Translations under genes and position numbers: made by a program
Shown: positions 26,501 through 38,621 of the stretch, in pieces
Numbering within the stretch: position 1 is the stretch's first letter
Layout: every line of letters begins with the position of its first letter
Assembly (NCBI RefSeq): GCF_000224145.3
Contig: NC_020169.2
Coordinates: 540,257 to 604,256 of the forward strand
Source of the DNA: Ciona intestinalis
Taxonomy: Eukaryota > Chordata > Ascidiacea > Phlebobranchia > Cionidae
DNA: 64,000 nucleotides
Direction of reading: 5' to 3'
The notes under the pieces: generated by a model
Database searches by the model: none
Seen by the model: only the letters and a program-made list of their open reading frames with translations
Told to the model about the DNA's origin: nothing

Positions 26501-26973
26501 TTTTGTATGTATCAAAAACTTAGAGCCGATAAAACATAAAATTCCCCGATTAAAGTTTAAGGTATTCTCACCTTAGCACAATCTGGGCCAAATGCATTGT
26601 CACTAAGATCAAGTTCCACCAATCTTGCTTTAGATGTAATGATTGCATCTCCAAGTGACCGCAGAGAAATTGGAATTTCTGATCTTAATCTTCCTGTGAA
26701 CATATCTGCCCACAAGCATCTTTGAAGCTCTGGTTTATTCCTTAGTGCATTGGCAACAGCTTTAGCAGCATCAACACCAACTGTATTTCCAACTAATTCT
26801 AGAACTTGCACATCCTTGCTCTCTTCAATGGCTTGTATAATTTCAGCAGCATCAGCTGCGGTGTCTAATTTTTTTCCTTGTCCTTTGAATGAAATAATAT
26901 TCTCTTTGCGAACGCTTGTTTGTTCAAAAAGTGCTGTCACTTCCCCAACATTATGTTCTTCATCCGCAGCCAT
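23506..26973 (-). CDS. RANGAP1: Ran GTPase-activating protein 1
   Basis: Stimulates GTP hydrolysis by Ran and so sets the direction of nuclear transport; it acts on the cytoplasmic side of nuclear pores. Five exons: 26572-26973, 25955-26133, 24947-25394, 24144-24462, 23506-23879, giving 573 residues (human 587). Residues 1-340 form the leucine-rich repeat crescent, with the family blocks [38 protein letters not shown] and VNFGDCLVR. Next comes a very acidic stretch ([20 protein letters not shown]). The vertebrate-type C-terminal domain follows, with GLLKSEDKK: the Lys in LKSE is the SUMO acceptor site known from mammals. Plant and yeast RanGAPs lack this tail, so the window fits a metazoan. 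The exon 4 donor was placed at TCGG-GTGAAT because only this gives the right phase into GLLNEKCLD. An open frame on the other strand at 24074-24490 is a shadow. Confidence 0.95.
24650..24800. repeat. Degenerate tandem repeat in RANGAP1 intron 3
   Basis: About six loose copies of a unit near 23 bp built around CTACGACGCACGTGAAGGTT; examples are CTACGACGCACATGGAGGTT, GCTACGCACGTGAAGGTTA and CTACGACGCACGTAAAGG. Copies differ by several bases and small indels, so the array looks old. Confidence 0.65.
25880..25911. repeat. (TA)n microsatellite in RANGAP1 intron 2
   Basis: An unbroken run of about 14 TA units, likely to vary in length between individuals. Confidence 0.9.
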
Positions 26974-27433
26974 TACTTTAATTTACATGAACACAGTATC
27001 CAGAGGTTAACTACGAAACGTAACAAATTTTATAAGACACATGTTATTAAATTAAAACGGAAAGTTTAAAGTTACAAAAACAAAGCCTATTGGGTATAGT
27101 AGACTGCAGCTATACCTTAATATGCGTAACGCAAACACAAAAAGTAGAAGCAAATCCAACTTTACCTAATTTCAAAAACAATTTCAAAATCTATTTTATT
27201 TAACAAACAAACAAAAACTTAAAACATGGTTTATATCACGCTTCATTGATTTCAATAATTACGCGCCGTACGAAAAGTCAAGAGAGCATCCGCATATTGC
27301 AGAAAATTCGGTAATGGTCAAATCTCGATTGCTTAATTATTGGCATCACGTCCTACTTGAGTATTATAGTACGCCGTGTTGACATTATGTTAAGTTTACC
27401 GATTTTTTTCAAATTAAATAACAACACCAACAT

Positions 27434-27492
27434 GCTTAGCCCAAAGAGATTAAAACCAATGGTTTTAATGGTTTTAATCTCTTTGCTTAGCC
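27434..27492. mobile_element. Tiny palindromic insertion with target duplication
   Basis: A near-perfect palindrome of about 44 bp begins CAAAGAGATTAAAACCA and ends TGGTTTTAATCTCTTTG. The same 8 bp GCTTAGCC stands on both sides (27434-27441 and 27485-27492; one G is shared with the element's end, so the duplication is 7 or 8 bp). This size and a CA...TG border fit a minimal hAT-type non-autonomous element. Confidence 0.6.
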
Positions 27493-27647
27493 ATGCAGAT
27501 CGTGTTTTAAACAATTAACAACGGTCTGTGGAAGTCGTGAAGATACGATTTTATAATTCATTAAATGTTCTTTGTTTACTACCAAATGAGAAGAGAAAAC
27601 AAAATGAAAAGGTGTCCCATCTTCCCCCACACTACTATATGTTTATT
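27493..27647. mobile_element. MITE, family A copy lacking its left end
   Basis: It starts inside the family interior (GCAGATCGTGTTTTAAACAA) and runs to the right end GGTGTCCCATCTTCCCCCAC. The left inverted end is absent; the palindromic insertion lies just before the break. Confidence 0.75.
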
Positions 27648-30159
27648 TTGTTAAACTAGATCACAACTACACAAAGAATAAATTAATAATAAAAATAACG
27701 ATTGTTTGGTTATAAAGACATGTGTTAAAACATTTTGTGTACAACAAGTAAAACGATCATTTGAAAATGATGTGTAAGCGCACCTTGGCTTATACAAACA
27801 TCGCACCAGCTCTGGTAAGAGGTTATTATAGTCTCAACAACTACTTAAAATACTTATCTGCAAGGAACCATAAATATTACCCGAAACTATGCTTTAAAAT
27901 GGATGATATTTAAGACCTTCTTCTGCAATATGCAGCCAATTTATACAATAGCAGTGATATATATATACGTTGTTAAACGCATTTCGTAGTTTTATTTAGG
28001 TTTTACAGTGTATAAAGAAGACATGTAATCAAAAGGTTTAAGTCATGTTTAAATTACATTGACGTCATTCAATGCTAAGGAATAGTGAGTTCGGCACGGC
28101 CATTATGGGTTGAAGTTTTTGTATGTTAGTTTTGTTTTGTCTCGGTTCAGCGAAGGTCTATTCAATAGAAGACAAATTAAATTACGATAGTTTAAAAAGT
28201 TGGCAGTGGCATTATACACACCAGATTTGCAGAACAGCCGAAGACGTTTAGACTTAATATGTAGAAGGGTTAATATATAAGTTGGCTGCAGCAATATAAT
28301 CGCCGATTATGCAACTGTGTTATGTACAGTAATATTCGAACTTTGTTCGTGCGGTATTTCGGTATTGAGCAGATCGGCATTTGGTTGTATGTTTTGGGCT
28401 CAAATCATGTGGCCAAGTTGTCGCTGAACCGTTTTTCCCACGCTTCACTTCCTACTCTAAAGGTTGCTGACGGCCGGGTGCATGGTATGGGTTACAAACT
28501 TCTTTTCAGGGAGAAATAACTATTGAAATCCAATCGACTTTACTGTTTGAAACCGATGTTTTGTAAGCAACATCTGGAGAAATTGCATACGGTCTACATT
28601 TAGCGTTTTGATAAAAAGTGTCATGGAATTAAACAGGATAGAAGAATTTACGTGACATTTTTGTAATATGAACCTTCGTTATAATAATTATTACTACAGA
28701 TGCAACTTTACGCGGTTTTCACGGTTTCAAGGTTCTGCTGAAGTGTTATGTATATACCATGTGCCGAGAAATGAAAGAAAGGTATATATATAAAGAATAT
28801 TTTCCCAATCGCTTAGCGCCAGTGACTACTTAAGCGTTTTTGTGGCTTAATGGACGTGAAAATGGGTGCGGAGTTTGTGGAAATAGACTCTGGAAGCTAA
28901 AAGTTTTGCTGATGGAATACAAAGTCAATCGTGCGACTCTAGGGCAGTTAACGAGATACTATATGAGTGCTAGGTTTGCGCTCACTATAAACCAGGATTT
29001 TGTGAAGATACGTATGTTTTCCGCGTATATTTAGTTTATTTTCACTGCAGGGTGTCATAGGAAATTTACAGCGATTTCTGTGGTCGAGCTTCCTTAAAAT
29101 TAGTCTGTTCCGGTAAAATTAAACAAATACATTAATCTGGGTGTAAATTTTCCCGAGACCCAACTAGGTTTGGTCCGATTCCTAACCGGGTATAATATAT
29201 GTATAAGATTGATATAACGTACGGTTCCATGTGAGGCCGTAACAAGGATAATGTGTTGATAAGTGCAGAAAGCTTTAAAAATAACAAACGTTCAATGAGT
29301 GAATGGATGACCAAGAATACCAGCCGAAAGTTATTTATTCTGTTTCAGTGTCAGTATAGCCTTTGTTCAGTGTGATATTAAAAGTTTCTCTTACTCTTAA
29401 AATAAATAAGGGTAGGCCAATTGTCACAACGCCCGCGGCATGCGAGTACCCAAAGTATACTGACATTAAATAGTAACGCTATATAGTGGTTTCCAAATGT
29501 CATTGGCATATTTTATTTTAGTAAGTTTCGAAATTTAAATGTTCGTCAGATTGGAAGCAAAGCAATGTAATAAGAATATATTGTTTAAAGGCGTTGAGGA
29601 AATATAGGGCCACACATGAAGTCCATTTTGTTATATATTGAATGACGGTCAGTGACTATGAATGTAGCAAATTTGCCCAACAGTAGCCGTTTTTTTAAAC
29701 TATTATTTTCAACAATATATCTAACACCACCTAACCAAATACTGTTATAATCTCAAAATTAAAGACTTCCGTTAAAAACCGCGTATCTATAAGTGTATAT
29801 ATAGTGTTTGTTAGCAAAAAAAGAAATTGAAGTATTCCATAATAACCTTACAAGAGAAAACTATGACTTTTTGATTGCATGGTTACGCATAACATAACAA
29901 ACCACACGAGTTAGTACAGACTTATAACCGCTAATGCGTAAGCAAGTATATAGACAGACGACGGGGTTTTCCGTAACTGTATGATTAAAATAAAGGAGTA
30001 GATCTATATACATAACTAAGTAAGTCGGTTACTTAGAATAAAATGTTATCGATTATTAAAAAAAACAAATGATGCATATTCTATTTCTTAAAATTATTGT
30101 AAACTTTTCACGTAGACATACCACATACCAGGGCTATTAAGTAACATTGGTTCAAAATA

Positions 30160-32782
30160 ATGGCGTGGCATTTGCTGGAAAAGATAGTAGAACATTCTGC
30201 TGCTCATTCCACATTATTAGGAAAATGGTGGATCGCATTCATGTTTGTATTTCGTATAATAGTTGTCGCGAGCATTGGGGATGCTGTATATTCTGATGAA
30301 CAAGACGAGTTTGTTTGCAATACAAGACAACCAGGTAATATACAGCACTGTTTTCTTTGTACAAAGCAACACATTTGCTTTTGGTATATCTTTTATAAAA
30401 CGATTTTTTAAGTCATTACGTGCGGTCCCGTGGCACAGTGGTTAGCCTGTCCGGGAGGTTACGTTATAGACATCAACATGGGGTCGCTTTATTGCGTAAG
30501 CAACAAAATAACTTGGACCACAATCGCAATATAAAAGGTTGATCGTTACATTACAGGGTGCAAGCAGATTTGCTACAACTTATTTGCTCCGATATCTCAC
30601 ATTCGGTTTTGGGCTTTCCAAATTCTTGGTACCGGTCTTCCAAGCGTGGTACGTAATAAGTATAGCCTACTCACTTTCGTTGTATAGCAGGATGGGGAAA
30701 GATGGGACACCTTTTCATTCCGTTTTCGTCTCATTTAGTGGTAGACAAAGAACAACAAAAGAATTATAGACCGTACCCTCACCCGTGAAGTGTTGTTAAT
30801 TTTTTAAACGACGATCAGGATATTTGGATATCAGGTTGCAAAACTGTAATAGTTTTCCCCCACCCTACTATATATGCTATTCGTCATGTTTTTATTGTAA
30901 AAATAGTGTTGTACTTTAGATCTTTATCATTTTTGCGACTCACAAACTTGCGGTACTCCCAAACAAGCCACATGGGAAGGACAGCCATAATGAGGTGTCG
31001 ACACAAACTTCACCCAAACATACAACAGCAACGCGACTTAGAAAACGACAGTTAAGGTAACCTTTGAAAGCGTTTTAGCTTTCAATAAAGGAGATACCAA
31101 TCATAGTTTATATATGGTGCTGTTTATAAGAGTAACACGTAAAACCACAATGTTTAATGCTAATTGCCATTGACCATCAATGTAATCAAATTCTCGCATG
31201 GTATTATTTAGAATATAGCATATCAGTAATTTGTTTTCTGTTATTGGTTAAATACTCGAATTGTAAAAAACTGGAAAAAGGTATGCATATATCATAGTAC
31301 ACTTCAGTATACTATGTAAAAGTATGAAGTGCTTTTATGTTAAACACAAACGATAAACTTATGTGAAGAACTTGACCAATTTATGTTCGTTTGCTTTCCG
31401 CTGCTGTTTATTTATTTTATTATCTATAGTAGACCAGCTGATTTGCGGTAAATGTAATATAAAAAAGGTATGAGCGTGCTAGCATGTATTTTTGTTCATT
31501 CTCGTTTTACGAAGAAAAATGCTTATCTGTAATGACGTTTAGTTCGCTCGAAGCATTCCTTTTAGTTTTATACTTACACGGAATTACGAGTTAACAAAGT
31601 AAAAAAATGTTCCTTCCAGTTCCAAACATTCGCGAAGTTCAAATTGTTCCAAGCCAAGCTCATCACAAGATGAAGCTGTTTTCTCTGATGCGACAGCACC
31701 CCCTCCACCGGAATATGACGGGGTAAAACTTTATTGTTGGCGAATTTCCCTATATATATTAACCTCGATCGATCCAACACTGCCCATAGCTTTATAAAGC
31801 CCTTTATGCCATCGACGAATTGAAGGATGCTATGGTGGATCGTTTTTGTAATTATTTCTGTACTTTCACTGAGTATGAACATCCAATTTGTTTTCAGTAT
31901 ATCAGGATGCACATGCATATTCTTAAGGAGAAGCGCTTGTTTGACACAATAATTAAACCAAGAAAAATTAAATGTGAAACACAACTTTTTAGTTTAAATA
32001 AAAACTGTAATATCCACCAATTAAAATAAAACATATTTAGTCACGGATTATTTTTACAACAGGTTTGCAGAGAGAAAAAGTTGAGACGAACAAAGCAGTT
32101 GGTTCTCAGAGCTTATATCTTGAACGTAATAACTCGTTGCATTATTGAGGGTGGGTTCTTGTATTTACAGGTAAAGTAAGATATATTATCACTAGTTTAT
32201 AAAAGCTATAACAAAATTTGTTAGTATTATCTTTATAATTGGACGGTCCCGGAGTTCTTCGAATGCATCCGATATCCCTGCCCCAAAATCGTGGAGTGCT
32301 ACATATCGAGACCAATGGAAAAGACCGTCTTTCTTTACTTTATGTTTGCGGTGTCAGCGCTGTGTATTGTCATAAACATCATTGAGATTCATTACCTGGG
32401 GTGGAAGAGATTAAAGCGAGCATTATTCCGCAAACAAACACAGCACGTGCCGCCTGCTCAAATCATTGGAGCATTTCCTGTTGAAATTGACTTTCCACCG
32501 AAGCGTGACCGCCGTTTCAGAGAAAACAGAGAGCCCCCAACCAGACCTTCAATGGGTCGGATCATTCACCGACGACCCGAAGCGGCACCACCAGGGTATT
32601 ATATACCTGACGTCGACCCACCTTCAGAGAAATACCGCTCTCCCGCAAACGGATTCCCACCAATAAGAATGCGGGCTGCGAGCTTTACTACGTCAGAGAG
32701 TGACGTCACAACCGATGCAACAATGTCGTCAATGGGAAGTGTTCGAAATGTTATGGAGGAAAACGTTCGGGTATATTTGTGA
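30160..32782 (+). CDS. Connexin (gap junction protein), six coding exons
   Basis: Four-span membrane protein; six subunits make a gap-junction hemichannel. Exons: 30160-30334, 30557-30648, 30920-31056, 31620-31722, 32063-32170, 32225-32782, giving 390 residues in full phase. The N-terminal helix and first span read LLGKWWIAFMFVFRIIVV. Extracellular loop 1 has the C-x6-C-x3-C signature (CNTRQPGCKQIC), split by intron 1. Loop 2 has C-x4-C-x5-C (CIRYPCPKIVEC) followed by the conserved SRP. The intracellular loop spans exons 3-5 and is Ser/Pro-rich. The cytoplasmic tail of about 125 residues is basic with many Pro and ends in a Ser/Thr-rich stretch. The acceptor of exon 6 (TTAG at 32221-32224) makes a 54 bp intron. 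Vertebrate connexins usually have an uninterrupted coding exon, so this split form fits a tunicate. Which subtype it is cannot be told. Confidence 0.93.
30421..30475 (+). repeat. tRNA-derived SINE-like fragment
   Basis: TGGCACAGTGGTTAGCCTGT resembles the A-box part of a tRNA-derived SINE and recurs in altered form at 60779 (GACACAGTGGTTGATCGC). It lies in connexin intron 1. No B box is clear here, so it is a fragment at best. Confidence 0.35.
30683..30876. mobile_element. MITE, family A copy in connexin intron 2
   Basis: Left end TATAGCAGGATGGGGAAAGA, right end TTTTCCCCCACCCTACTATA. The right end is somewhat shortened compared with other copies. It begins about 35 bp after the exon 2 donor. 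Confidence 0.8.
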
Positions 32783-33293
32783 ATTCTAAAATCTTTTTCA
32801 TCTTAATTTAACCAATTCTGGCATAAAATTTATTAGTAAAAACTTGTCGAATACGAAGACGTATTACAGTGTACAAACGATGGTCAGTGTATTTTTATAT
32901 CATTTTTTTTCTACCTAAATAGTAGCTTTTTTGCATGTGATATTATGTTCCAACATTGTGCATAATATTCTTAAAGCTGCTTGCAAAATATATTCGCTTT
33001 TTGCAGTACTTGCTACTATAGAGCTGTTGTACAGTGCACTATAGCTTTTCTATAAAAAAAAAACAAAAAAAAAACACAACACGTGTACTTTTGTGATTTC
33101 ATGATGTATTAATTCCAATACTAAACAACATGCAAGTAAGCAAAAATCAGTTGCATTACCTAGTTGAACTTTTTAATGACTCAATAGTCGTAATTAATGA
33201 AGTCCAAATTAAATAATTGCAATGTATATATATATCTAAAACCACAGACTAATTAAAGCTCCTGATACAAAACCACACCATTGCAATGAACCT
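32783..33293. other. Short gap between convergent connexin and aminotransferase
   Basis: It holds both 3' UTRs. Poly-A runs at 33052-33078 and AT-rich sequence are seen, but no gene. Confidence 0.6.
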
Positions 33294-36200
33294 TTAAAGT
33301 GAACTATGATTTTGTATGACGGCTTCTATTGCCCTACACAGGCCTTCAGCCCCCTTTTTAATTTCTTCCAGCTCATAATAAGCAATTGAGAGACGAATAT
33401 AGTTGTCAAAATCTCCCTTCACTGATGCCCTGGTACAAAGTATATTAAACTTAGAATGATATTTTTTAGTTAGTATTGCTTATGTTATTGATTATTGTGC
33501 CTTAACCTCCACTGTTCCATATTAAAAAATTATAGGATTAATTGTTTTGGGTAAAGTTTGGACAACCCATTAGTGATCACTAGATTAAAGTAATTACATT
33601 ACAGTTTTATGATTTGTACAAGAATACATAATGACACCAATGGTTAAACACTGCATTACTGTGCTGGCTATATTAGTCAGCAAGTGAACCACAAACAAAA
33701 AAAATTGTATAGCAATTTTACAAAGCATGATCCACATAATACGCAAACTACTTACAGTTCTCCCTTGATAAATGTGACATTCTCTGTTTTCTTTGAAACT
33801 TCAAGCACTTGAGCAGACTTGATTTTTTGAGGTAGTTTTACCCACAAGAAGTAACCACCATTTGGATGGGTAATAGTAACCCCATACTTTGATAACTTCC
33901 GTTCAACGATAGAGATCACAGCTTGCATACGATCCTAAATAAATATTAGGAAACATTGTAGAGAATAGAAAGCTGTGCAGATTATAATTTGAATACCAAT
34001 GCAATTCATCTCATTACGGTCTGTCAAATAAAGACGTCAAAAATTAGGTTATTTTTATGCATTATTGTTTTAAAGGTACAGCATTTTAGCAATGGTAAAA
34101 TATGTTATTTAAAGTGCTTAAATGAGTGGTCAATCACGAGTGCACATCAACCGCACTCTGTACATAGTTATATTGACAACCTTTTATCTCATATAACAAT
34201 TATTACATATTTCTATTTGGATAGTTATATTGACAACCTTTTATCTCATATTACAATTATTACATATTTCTATTTGTATCAACTGCTGGTGGTGGTGATC
34301 AGCAATATAATTTGTATTGCTGCTGTATAATATGCATATATTAATAATGGCTACCTTATGTGCAAGTCTTAAATTTTCCACATGGTTATCAATTACTCCG
34401 AGCTTTAAAGCTTCAGATACAACATGAGAGATGTAGAAACATTGGCCAGAACCGCTATTTGCAATGTAAGATATCTTTAGTGAAGCGATAACATGAGCTG
34501 GTGCCTCATACCAACCCATTCGTAAACCAGGTGCAATAATTTTTGCAAATGAACCATTGGAGACAACATTACCTGTCAATTAAAACTTATTTTTAGGCGA
34601 ATACACCTTGTAGTGAGAATTTATGATTCAAAGAGTAAAGTAGGGTTTCACAACCGTTTACCCTGAGCCCCTAAACTTCCTACCCTCTACTTTTACCCTC
34701 GCCGTTTTCTTTTAAAGACCGATTAATGCAATGTGGTGGAAACGGTTACAACATAAGACATGTTTAAAATCTAAGTTATAGGTGTATGGAGCACTCCTAG
34801 CAAATTCATTTATCTGAGCAATATGGACCGAGGTATTTTACTTTAGTACTATATCTGTATGTATGCATGAACGCTGAATTTGGTAGCTGTCCTAATCAAA
34901 TTTTTGGTTTAAAGTTTTCAGTAACTTTTCTTACCTTTATATTCCGGATCACTTGGGTTATCATAAGCAAACAAACGCTGTGGTGAGAACTCAAACTTCC
35001 TTTTAGAGTCGTTTGTATCAAGTGAATAATTGAGAATATTGTAAACATCGTCACATATAATTAACAAGTTGTGTTCTCTAGCCAATTCAATCAGCCTCCT
35101 ACACTTTTCTAAAATAAAAATATTACAATACATGCAACCAGTACTTATGGAAAATATAGGTAAATAAAAAATACAATTTAATTGTTACCTGGTGAGTAAC
35201 AGCAACCGGTTGGGTTATGGTGGGTAGGAATTATATACATGGCTGCACGATACGGCCTTCTTTCTGTTGTTTCCACAACTGGAAGATCGGCCAACTTCTT
35301 TTCCAGTTCATCAATGTTCATTCCATCACTTTCCATTGATATTGGCACCGGGTTCATCTGTTGAATCACAAGAATTAAATATGCTTCACCAGTAAACTTT
35401 TAGTCTTCACCAGGAAACTTTTAGTTCAGAAAATCTGCCAATAAAGGCGGTTTTAAACTTGGGACGGGATAGACTTTATCATGAAATGGGGAAAACACAA
35501 ATATGTGGTCTCAGTATAATAGCTCAAAGCTGTCATTATTTACTAAGGATATCTATGTGTAAGGTTTACCTTGATGTTCTCATTAGAAGGTTCTAAAAAG
35601 TAAAGCACGAATATTTATACGGCCAATGCTATAAAATCAAACCAAGCGGATTATACAATATACTTAAGGCATACAGCATAAATTTTAACAAAATGCATAA
35701 ATTTATTAATGATTACCAGCTTATCAGCAGCTACTCTTATGGCAAACACAGGGTATGTTGGGTTTTCCACAAAAAGACTATTTTCATGAGTAAAATAATG
35801 CTTTATCATGTTAACAAGACCTTGTGTTGCTCCAGGAGTTATATAGATGTTGTCACTGTTTGAGAAACGTAAAAAAACATTGAAAATCTCAAATGGTAGA
35901 AAAAAACTTAAAAAAAAAACAGTATTACCCTTTTTGCATGGTCACTTTTATGCGCGTAAGTACTCGCATGTTTACTCGCAAAAGCAAAGTTAAGATGCAT
36001 AACGTCATAAGCGTGTCATTTGCTGTAGAAGGTTGGTTGTTACTCGCATTATGCGAGTTAAGAAAAGTAAGTACAGATTCACTTTTAAGAGAATAATCTT
36101 TTTCAGGTATTATTTTTACAGTTTTTAATTCGTAAAAGCACCATAAAGTATCAGAATTTGTAAACTAGATTTAACAATATTACGCTAAAATAGGCTACCT

Positions 36201-37025
36201 CAATGTTAATACGCGCATGAACCAATGACCATGCAAACTAACGCGGTTAGCGAGTTATCATGTGATGAGTTAATTAACTTTTTACCGTGCAAAAAGGGTA
36301 TATGACATTATCACAGTTCACGGACCTAAAAAAGTGAAACAGAAATTTATTAAATCTCATCTAAGTTGTGGGAATTAACAGGAAAATGACAATGGTTATG
36401 ATACACTTATGGATAAAATAGATGTACAATCATGAGTTCAAATGGTAACCGTAAAAAGGCGACTGTACCTTTGCACGGTATCTCCATATTGCCTTGTTAA
36501 AAATTTTGCAACTTCTTCTTTAACAGGATACCCTCCAGCAACACAACCATACTGAAGTGTCTCTTCAAATCGATCTGTTGTTCTTAGATTTTCAGATGCC
36601 ACCTGTTACAACATACAACACACTAAGGTTTTTCAGATGTATTAAGCACATACATACATTATACTCTTAAAACACTCTATGGTTCATTTGGGATTATTTA
36701 AACAAACACCTGAAACTTTGGTTTAATCATAATGACATAATTGTACCACAGACAAAATTATTAAATTTACAAAATGAAAACTTAAAATAGAATTTATAAC
36801 CTTTAAGTGCTCGCTAATTTGTTTTAAAAATGCAGGTCCAGGAGCCCCAACTTGTAAACTGTAATGTCCAGGTTTCAATAGCCCGCCATCTTCAAAGTCG
36901 TTTCTGGGGTAATCCATTCTTTTTGCCGAGGTACACAAAAGTCTAGCTTCTTGGTGTAATCTACAAAATGAACCTTTTCGTCCTACAACCACCAAGCAAA
37001 ACTTTTTAAGTGATATAGAAAACAT
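33294..37025 (-). CDS. PLP-dependent class I/II aminotransferase, 2-aminoadipate/YER152C-like
   Basis: Fold-type I pyridoxal-phosphate enzyme that moves an amino group between an amino acid and a 2-oxo acid; the substrate is unknown. Exons: 36801-37025, 36469-36602, 35717-35855, a probable 9 bp exon 35570-35578, 35189-35357, 34935-35108, 34355-34572, 33756-33934, 33294-33429, giving 460 residues. The cofactor-binding Lys lies in [17 protein letters not shown]. Upstream are the usual [16 protein letters not shown] (Asn contacting the cofactor) and ICDDVYN (Asp near the pyridine ring). The first 35 or so residues are basic, free of acidic residues and rich in Leu/Ser ([19 protein letters not shown]), like a mitochondrial presequence. 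The micro-exon (Asn-Ile-Lys) is inferred because the flanking exons are phase 0 and a 23 nt alternative breaks the frame; direct joining without it also stays in frame. Confidence 0.85.
34166..34279. repeat. Tandem duplication of a 57 bp unit
   Basis: Two nearly identical copies of a unit starting ATAGTTATATTGACAACC and ending TACATATTTCTATTTG stand head to tail in an aminotransferase intron. They differ at about two positions, so the duplication is recent. Confidence 0.85.
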
Positions 37026-38074
37026 GCAGCACGCCGTAAACGTCCACGCAATACACTGAATCCTTTACCACAAGAACCAAGAGTTCGCCATGCGACCCGT
37101 TAACGTTTTATCATTTTGCCTTTTTCGACCCCGCTCTTTTTGAGAACAACGCTCAAGAGTTCAACTGCAAACAAAAAGCCTAATTTTTGTTCGTAGCAGG
37201 CATTGGCTTTAAAAAATATTGGCGCAGATTCCGAATCGTCGAGGAATGGCTAATGTTCCATCTCAGACTATCTGCCTCTATATTTCATATATAGTTTGGT
37301 TTTGTTTTATCATTTTTCTACAACGTAATTGTGTATTAAACAAGCCCGTGTAATATTAAACTGCTTTAATCAATTATTTTTAAGGTTGGTCTTAACTAAG
37401 GTCTTAACCACGTTGGTCTTAACCTTAACAATAGTCGCAGACCAAACGCAATTTTTTTCGGCGATTATCGACAGAGTAAAAACTATTTCTAATCGAAACT
37501 TGGTCGCTCGCATCGCTATAGCAATAGAGGAAATGACGTCAGAAAATCGCCAAACTCTCCCGAATCGCCAGTCATCAGCGCTAGTTAGAACCCGCCCTAA
37601 AAGCTAAAATACCTAAATTGCGTGCACAAAACAGAAATTATGATATATACGTAGTTGCCACAAAAAAAGATTTGTGTGTCGCTGCAATACTGTGCAGATT
37701 GAAGCATGACTTGGCATGGTGCCAGCTCGATTTCCGTACCACGTTTTCCTGTTATCGTGAGCTACACACCAATTTATCACTTATGTAGAATATCAATCCA
37801 AACTTCAAAAAAGTAACTATTCTGATGAAGCAAATACACAAAAAGGAATATAACCTCGTGAAACTGCGGCTTTGTTTAATCAGCGCAGTGCAAACCCGAC
37901 TGCACGACCACGTAAAACTTATTTTCTCTCTGTACATACGTGAGCATGTGTGTACATTGGTGAGTATGTACACGGGAGAGACGGATATGGCAGAGCAAAA
38001 CTACGCTTCGGTCGGAATTGCGTTTCCTCCTATATTTGATACTAAAGTCTACACTTTTTCAGATGTTCAGATGT
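37026..38074. other. Upstream region of the aminotransferase gene
   Basis: No gene recognised. Small frames at 37329-37607 and 37825-38079 (+) lack any family signal. It probably holds the aminotransferase promoter at its left. Confidence 0.5.
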
Positions 38075-38621
38075 TATAGTAGGATGAGGGAAGATGGGAC
38101 ACTTTGTCAGACGAAACTTTTTTTAATTTTCTTTTTACGGACCTCCGTTTAATGATAATCTCGAAAATAATGTTACAGAATTATTCGACAGTAATATCAT
38201 AGTATACTGAAGTCACTTCAGTATACTATGGTATATAATATCACGACTTTATAAACCGCGCGTCAAAGCTTATAACTGTTTTAAAATATTGAAAAAATGT
38301 AAAACAGAAACAGAAGATTTTGAACAGATAAAAAACTGCGAAATGGTAAGGTGCGAATTTTGAATGTCGCAAAAACAATATTAAAGCCGATGAAATTTTG
38401 TAGTTTGCGAGTGTGAACGATTAAACTATAGTTTTATATCTTCATAAAACAACCTTGAATATTTCGTACAGTTTGACTTTTTCTCATGAAACTAGTTTTA
38501 GTTTTGTAAAAGTTTTAGTTTTGTACTGAGATATATGCATAAGGAAAATAGGCAGGGGTCAATATAATTTTAATTTGAGATAAAAAAAAAACAAAAAAAT
38601 ATCGTTTTAAAGTTATATATA
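38075..38621. mobile_element. Inverted-repeat element, family B (copy 1, interrupted)
   Basis: Left end TAGTAGGATGAGGGAAGATG leads into GGGACACTTTGTCAGACGAA. The interior (TCATAAAACAACCTTGAATA, TTTCGTACAGTTTGA, GGCAGGGGTCAATAT) matches the opposite strand of copy 2 at 43372-43768. After GTTATATATA, where copy 2 continues with its own interior, the sequence switches to a family C element. Non-coding. Confidence 0.65.
38199..38231. repeat. Perfect palindrome, 16 bp arms
   Basis: CATAGTATACTGAAGT is followed, after a single C, by its exact reverse complement. It lies inside family B copy 1. A partial match (TTCAGTATACTATG) occurs at 31302-31315. Confidence 0.8.

Larger units (their letters stand above)
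26974..30159. other. Intergenic stretch between divergent RANGAP1 and connexin
   Basis: 3.2 kb with the promoters of both neighbours. It contains a truncated family A MITE with a palindrome inserted next to it. Short frames (for example 28322-28519 and 28840-29034, +) look random. I see no RNA gene. Confidence 0.6.
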
